Of a DNA stretch of 64,000 nt, positions 62,680 through 64,000 are shown in pieces. The first letter of the stretch is position 1. Every line of letters begins with the position of its first letter. The DNA is taken from contig NZ_CP037423.1 in the NCBI RefSeq assembly GCF_007754155.1, positions 992,001 through 1,056,000 on the forward strand, in the 5' to 3' direction. Under the pieces are notes generated by a model. It searched no databases and was not told where the DNA came from. It saw only the letters and a list, made by a program, of their open reading frames with translations. The DNA comes from Stieleria neptunia. GTDB lineage: Bacteria > Planctomycetota > Planctomycetia > Pirellulales > Pirellulaceae. The translations under genes and the position numbers were made by a program.

Positions 62680-63258
62680 ATGTCTCGTTTGATGTTGCCT
62701 TTGGCTGTTTTTGGTTTGCTGGTTTGCTCGGTGGTTTCGGCTGAGGAGCAGACGAAGAAGAAAGCCGCAAAAGGTTTGAAGGCCGGCGATGCGATCGGCG
62801 CGTTCCACGTCACGAAAGTCTGTGGTGCCGAGGATGATGGCGTCGAGCAAGGTGAGCGGCTTTGCTATCGCTGCAGGTATCAATCACGCCCGATGGTGAT
62901 GGTGTTCGCACGTGACACCGGTGGAAAGCTGAATGACTTGGTCAAGGAAATTGACGCGGCGGTCAAAGCCAACGAAGACGCCCAACTGAGAGGCTTTGTC
63001 ACATTGATGGGCGAAGACGCTGCGGCATTGAAGGACGTCGCGACCAAGGTCGTCGAGACCTCCGGTGCGACCTCCGTTCCGGTTGTGATTGCCGAAGACC
63101 ATGTGACCGGACCGAGCAACTACAAGCTCGACGAAAACGCGGCCATCACGGTCGTCCTGGCCAACGACAGCAAAGTCGTCGCGGCACGTAAGTTCAACAA
63201 GGCGGACAAGGTGAACGTCAACGGCGTCATGAAAGTCGTCAACAAGATGCTCAACTAA
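62680..63258 (+). CDS. Secreted thioredoxin-like fold protein
   Basis: 192 residues from an ATG with GGAG 9 bases upstream (an ATG-less upstream extension is rejected). Signal peptide (LMLPLAVFGLLVCSVVSAEE, cleavage about residue 21). Mature part: a CYRC motif (LCYRCRYQSRPMVMVFARD) at about 65, then a thioredoxin/peroxiredoxin-like alternation with VPVVIAEDHVTGP. The CxxC follows the wrong strand for classic thioredoxin, so redox activity is unproven. Ends 18 bases before an intrinsic terminator. Confidence 0.8.
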   Translation: MSRLMLPLAVFGLLVCSVVSAEEQTKKKAAKGLKAGDAIGAFHVTKVCGAEDDGVEQGERLCYRCRYQSRPMVMVFARDTGGKLNDLVKEIDAAVKANEDAQLRGFVTLMGEDAAALKDVATKVVETSGATSVPVVIAEDHVTGPSNYKLDENAAITVVLANDSKVVAARKFNKADKVNVNGVMKVVNKMLN

Positions 63259-63276
63259 ACGAAGCGTCTAAAATGG

Positions 63277-63313
63277 ATAGCACGGTCGTTGATGCGGCCG
63301 TGCTATTTTTTTT
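63277..63313 (+). terminator. Intrinsic terminator
   Basis: Perfect 9-base stem 'atagcacgg' (63277-63285) with 'ccgtgctat' (63298-63306), 12-base loop, followed by a run of T to 63313. It terminates the thioredoxin-like gene. Confidence 0.92.
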
Positions 63314-63327
63314 GCACGGTACTTTCA

Positions 63328-63684
63328 TTGACCGCTGCACTGAAACACTTCGCGTGGCAGGACACCGGCGAGAATTTACAGGTGTACGTTCGGAGGTTGC
63401 GGAAAAAGTGCCCGTTCTTCTGGCGCATGTGGTTTTGGTGGTTGGGACCGCTGTGCGGCGCAGTCGTCGTTGCGATTGCGATGCACGGGGTTGGACCGAT
63501 GATCCCGGTGAAGAACAAACTACCGTCGGGTGCGTGGGCGGCGATTGGTGCCTTCTTCGGCCTTTTCTGGTCACACCTTGGCTTGCGCCGCGCGTCTCTG
63601 GAATCGAATTCCATCGCGAACCTTAACCGCCTGATCCCCCAAGCAGCACACCCGACTGGAAAGCGCACACGGGAGTCATCCTGA
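63328..63684 (+). CDS. Small membrane protein, start uncertain
   Basis: 118 codons from a TTG; the frame extends further left only into the terminator, and a GTG at 63382 is another possible start. Two hydrophobic segments (MWFWWLGPLCGAVVVAIAM and GAWAAIGAFFGLFW). No family recognised. One base separates its stop from the next small gene's start, suggesting a pair. Confidence 0.45.
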   Translation: MTAALKHFAWQDTGENLQVYVRRLRKKCPFFWRMWFWWLGPLCGAVVVAIAMHGVGPMIPVKNKLPSGAWAAIGAFFGLFWSHLGLRRASLESNSIANLNRLIPQAAHPTGKRTRESS

Positions 63685-63685
63685 C

Positions 63686-63856
63686 TTGACGCGAAAGATC
63701 AACCCGTACGATGCCCCCAGCGAGCGGAGTCACGAGAGACCGCCCCGCACCGCTAAGTCAGCTAATCACGTTCGAGTGACATGGGTGCTCGTCGTAACGT
63801 TTGTGCTACTCGCTGTATGTGCCCTGGTGCTTCCGGCATTCCAAGCGGCCCGATGA
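63686..63856 (+). CDS. Small membrane protein with NPYDAP motif
   Basis: 56 residues from a TTG, MTRKINPYDAPSERSHE..., with one C-terminal hydrophobic segment (WVLVVTFVLLAVCALVLPAF). The NPYxxP start is a recurrent feature of small planctomycete membrane proteins. No ribosome site; probably coupled to the upstream gene. Confidence 0.6.
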   Translation: MTRKINPYDAPSERSHERPPRTAKSANHVRVTWVLVVTFVLLAVCALVLPAFQAAR

Positions 63857-63929
63857 TGATTCGGAGTGGGATCACAGGTCAAAAGATTGCGGGTAAGAAA
63901 ATCAATCGCGACCGTTGTCTACTTGCCCC

Positions 63930-63985
63930 GCATCCCAGCAGTCACTTTTCCTACCCATAATTTTCCTACCTTTCTCTCCGGAACG
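63930..63985. repeat. Direct repeat 'ttttcctaccc' at the window end
   Basis: 'ttttcctaccca' and 'ttttcctaccttt' occur 15 bases apart within a pyrimidine-rich stretch. No gene seen from 63857 to 64000. Copies of this kind may be dispersed in the genome, but only one is in this window. Confidence 0.45.
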
Positions 63986-64000
63986 TAACCAGCGGTGCGA

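Overview
The window looks like a chromosomal segment of a planctomycete, most likely of the Pirellulaceae/Rhodopirellula type. The basis is overall gene content and style: G+C-rich DNA, Ser/Thr kinases paired with a sigma-70-like factor, a hybrid histidine kinase coupled to a KaiC-like ATPase, many secreted or membrane proteins of unknown function, small proteins with an 'NPY/NPF..P' N-terminal motif, an exosortase with a TPR tail, and long intergenic stretches with palindromic repeats. No rRNA, tRNA or CRISPR array was recognised. The taxonomic call is inference from content.

Layout. 1-7.2 kb: start of a Ser/Thr kinase running off the left edge, two hypothetical secreted/membrane proteins, then a KaiC-like protein translationally coupled to a hybrid histidine kinase. 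7.2-16.6 kb: a mixed region with a bPH-domain membrane protein coupled to a tiny ORF, hypothetical proteins, a phosphatidylcholine-synthase-like enzyme, an alpha/beta hydrolase coupled to an App1-type phosphatase, a CNNM/CorC-like transporter, two decayed genes and several repeats. 16.6-45.6 kb: the core of the window, an exopolysaccharide/exosortase locus. It opens with a Wzz-type chain-length protein whose kinase-like domain lacks a recognisable P-loop, coupled to a polyprenyl-phosphate sugar transferase. An approximately 20-kb leftward operon follows (transcribed from about 40.0 to 20.0 kb): secreted small protein, Wza-like export lipoprotein, second lipoprotein, O-antigen-ligase/polymerase-like protein, flippase, methyltransferase/P-loop fusion, a chain of glycosyltransferases, an acyltransferase, an acetyltransferase, a CapK/PaaK-like adenylating enzyme, an EEP-family hydrolase and a NodB-fold-like protein. 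Most junctions are ATGA or TGATG overlaps. Divergent from it runs a second coupled operon: exosortase-TPR fusion, EpsI-like lipoprotein and a trypsin-like protease with a C-terminal sorting-signal-like tail.

45.9-56.3 kb: a second glycan-modification block with a carbamoyltransferase-methyltransferase fusion, a class I methyltransferase, an NAD-dependent epimerase, a GT4 glycosyltransferase, an MsbA-like ABC exporter and a two-domain GT2 glycosyltransferase. 56.3-58.7 kb: an IS110-family element inactivated by an internal deletion, plus repeats. 58.7-62.0 kb: sigma factor, Ser/Thr kinase and secreted coiled-coil protein in one leftward operon. 62.0-64.0 kb: a nested repeat insertion, a secreted thioredoxin-like protein followed by a clear intrinsic terminator, and two small membrane proteins.

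How it fits together (inference): glycan repeat units would be primed by the sugar transferase, extended and decorated by the glycosyl-, methyl-, acetyl-, acyl- and carbamoyltransferases, flipped and polymerised by the Wzx/Wzy-like proteins, and exported through the Wza-like/Wzz-like machinery. The exosortase would process proteins carrying a C-terminal PEP-CTERM-like signal. The most interesting signals are the exosortase-TPR fusion that contains a repeat-derived linker and sits beside a candidate substrate; the degenerate BY-kinase; the two enzyme fusions; a short transposon-like repeat inserted inside another repeat; and a family of dispersed repeats whose ends supply stop codons of host genes.
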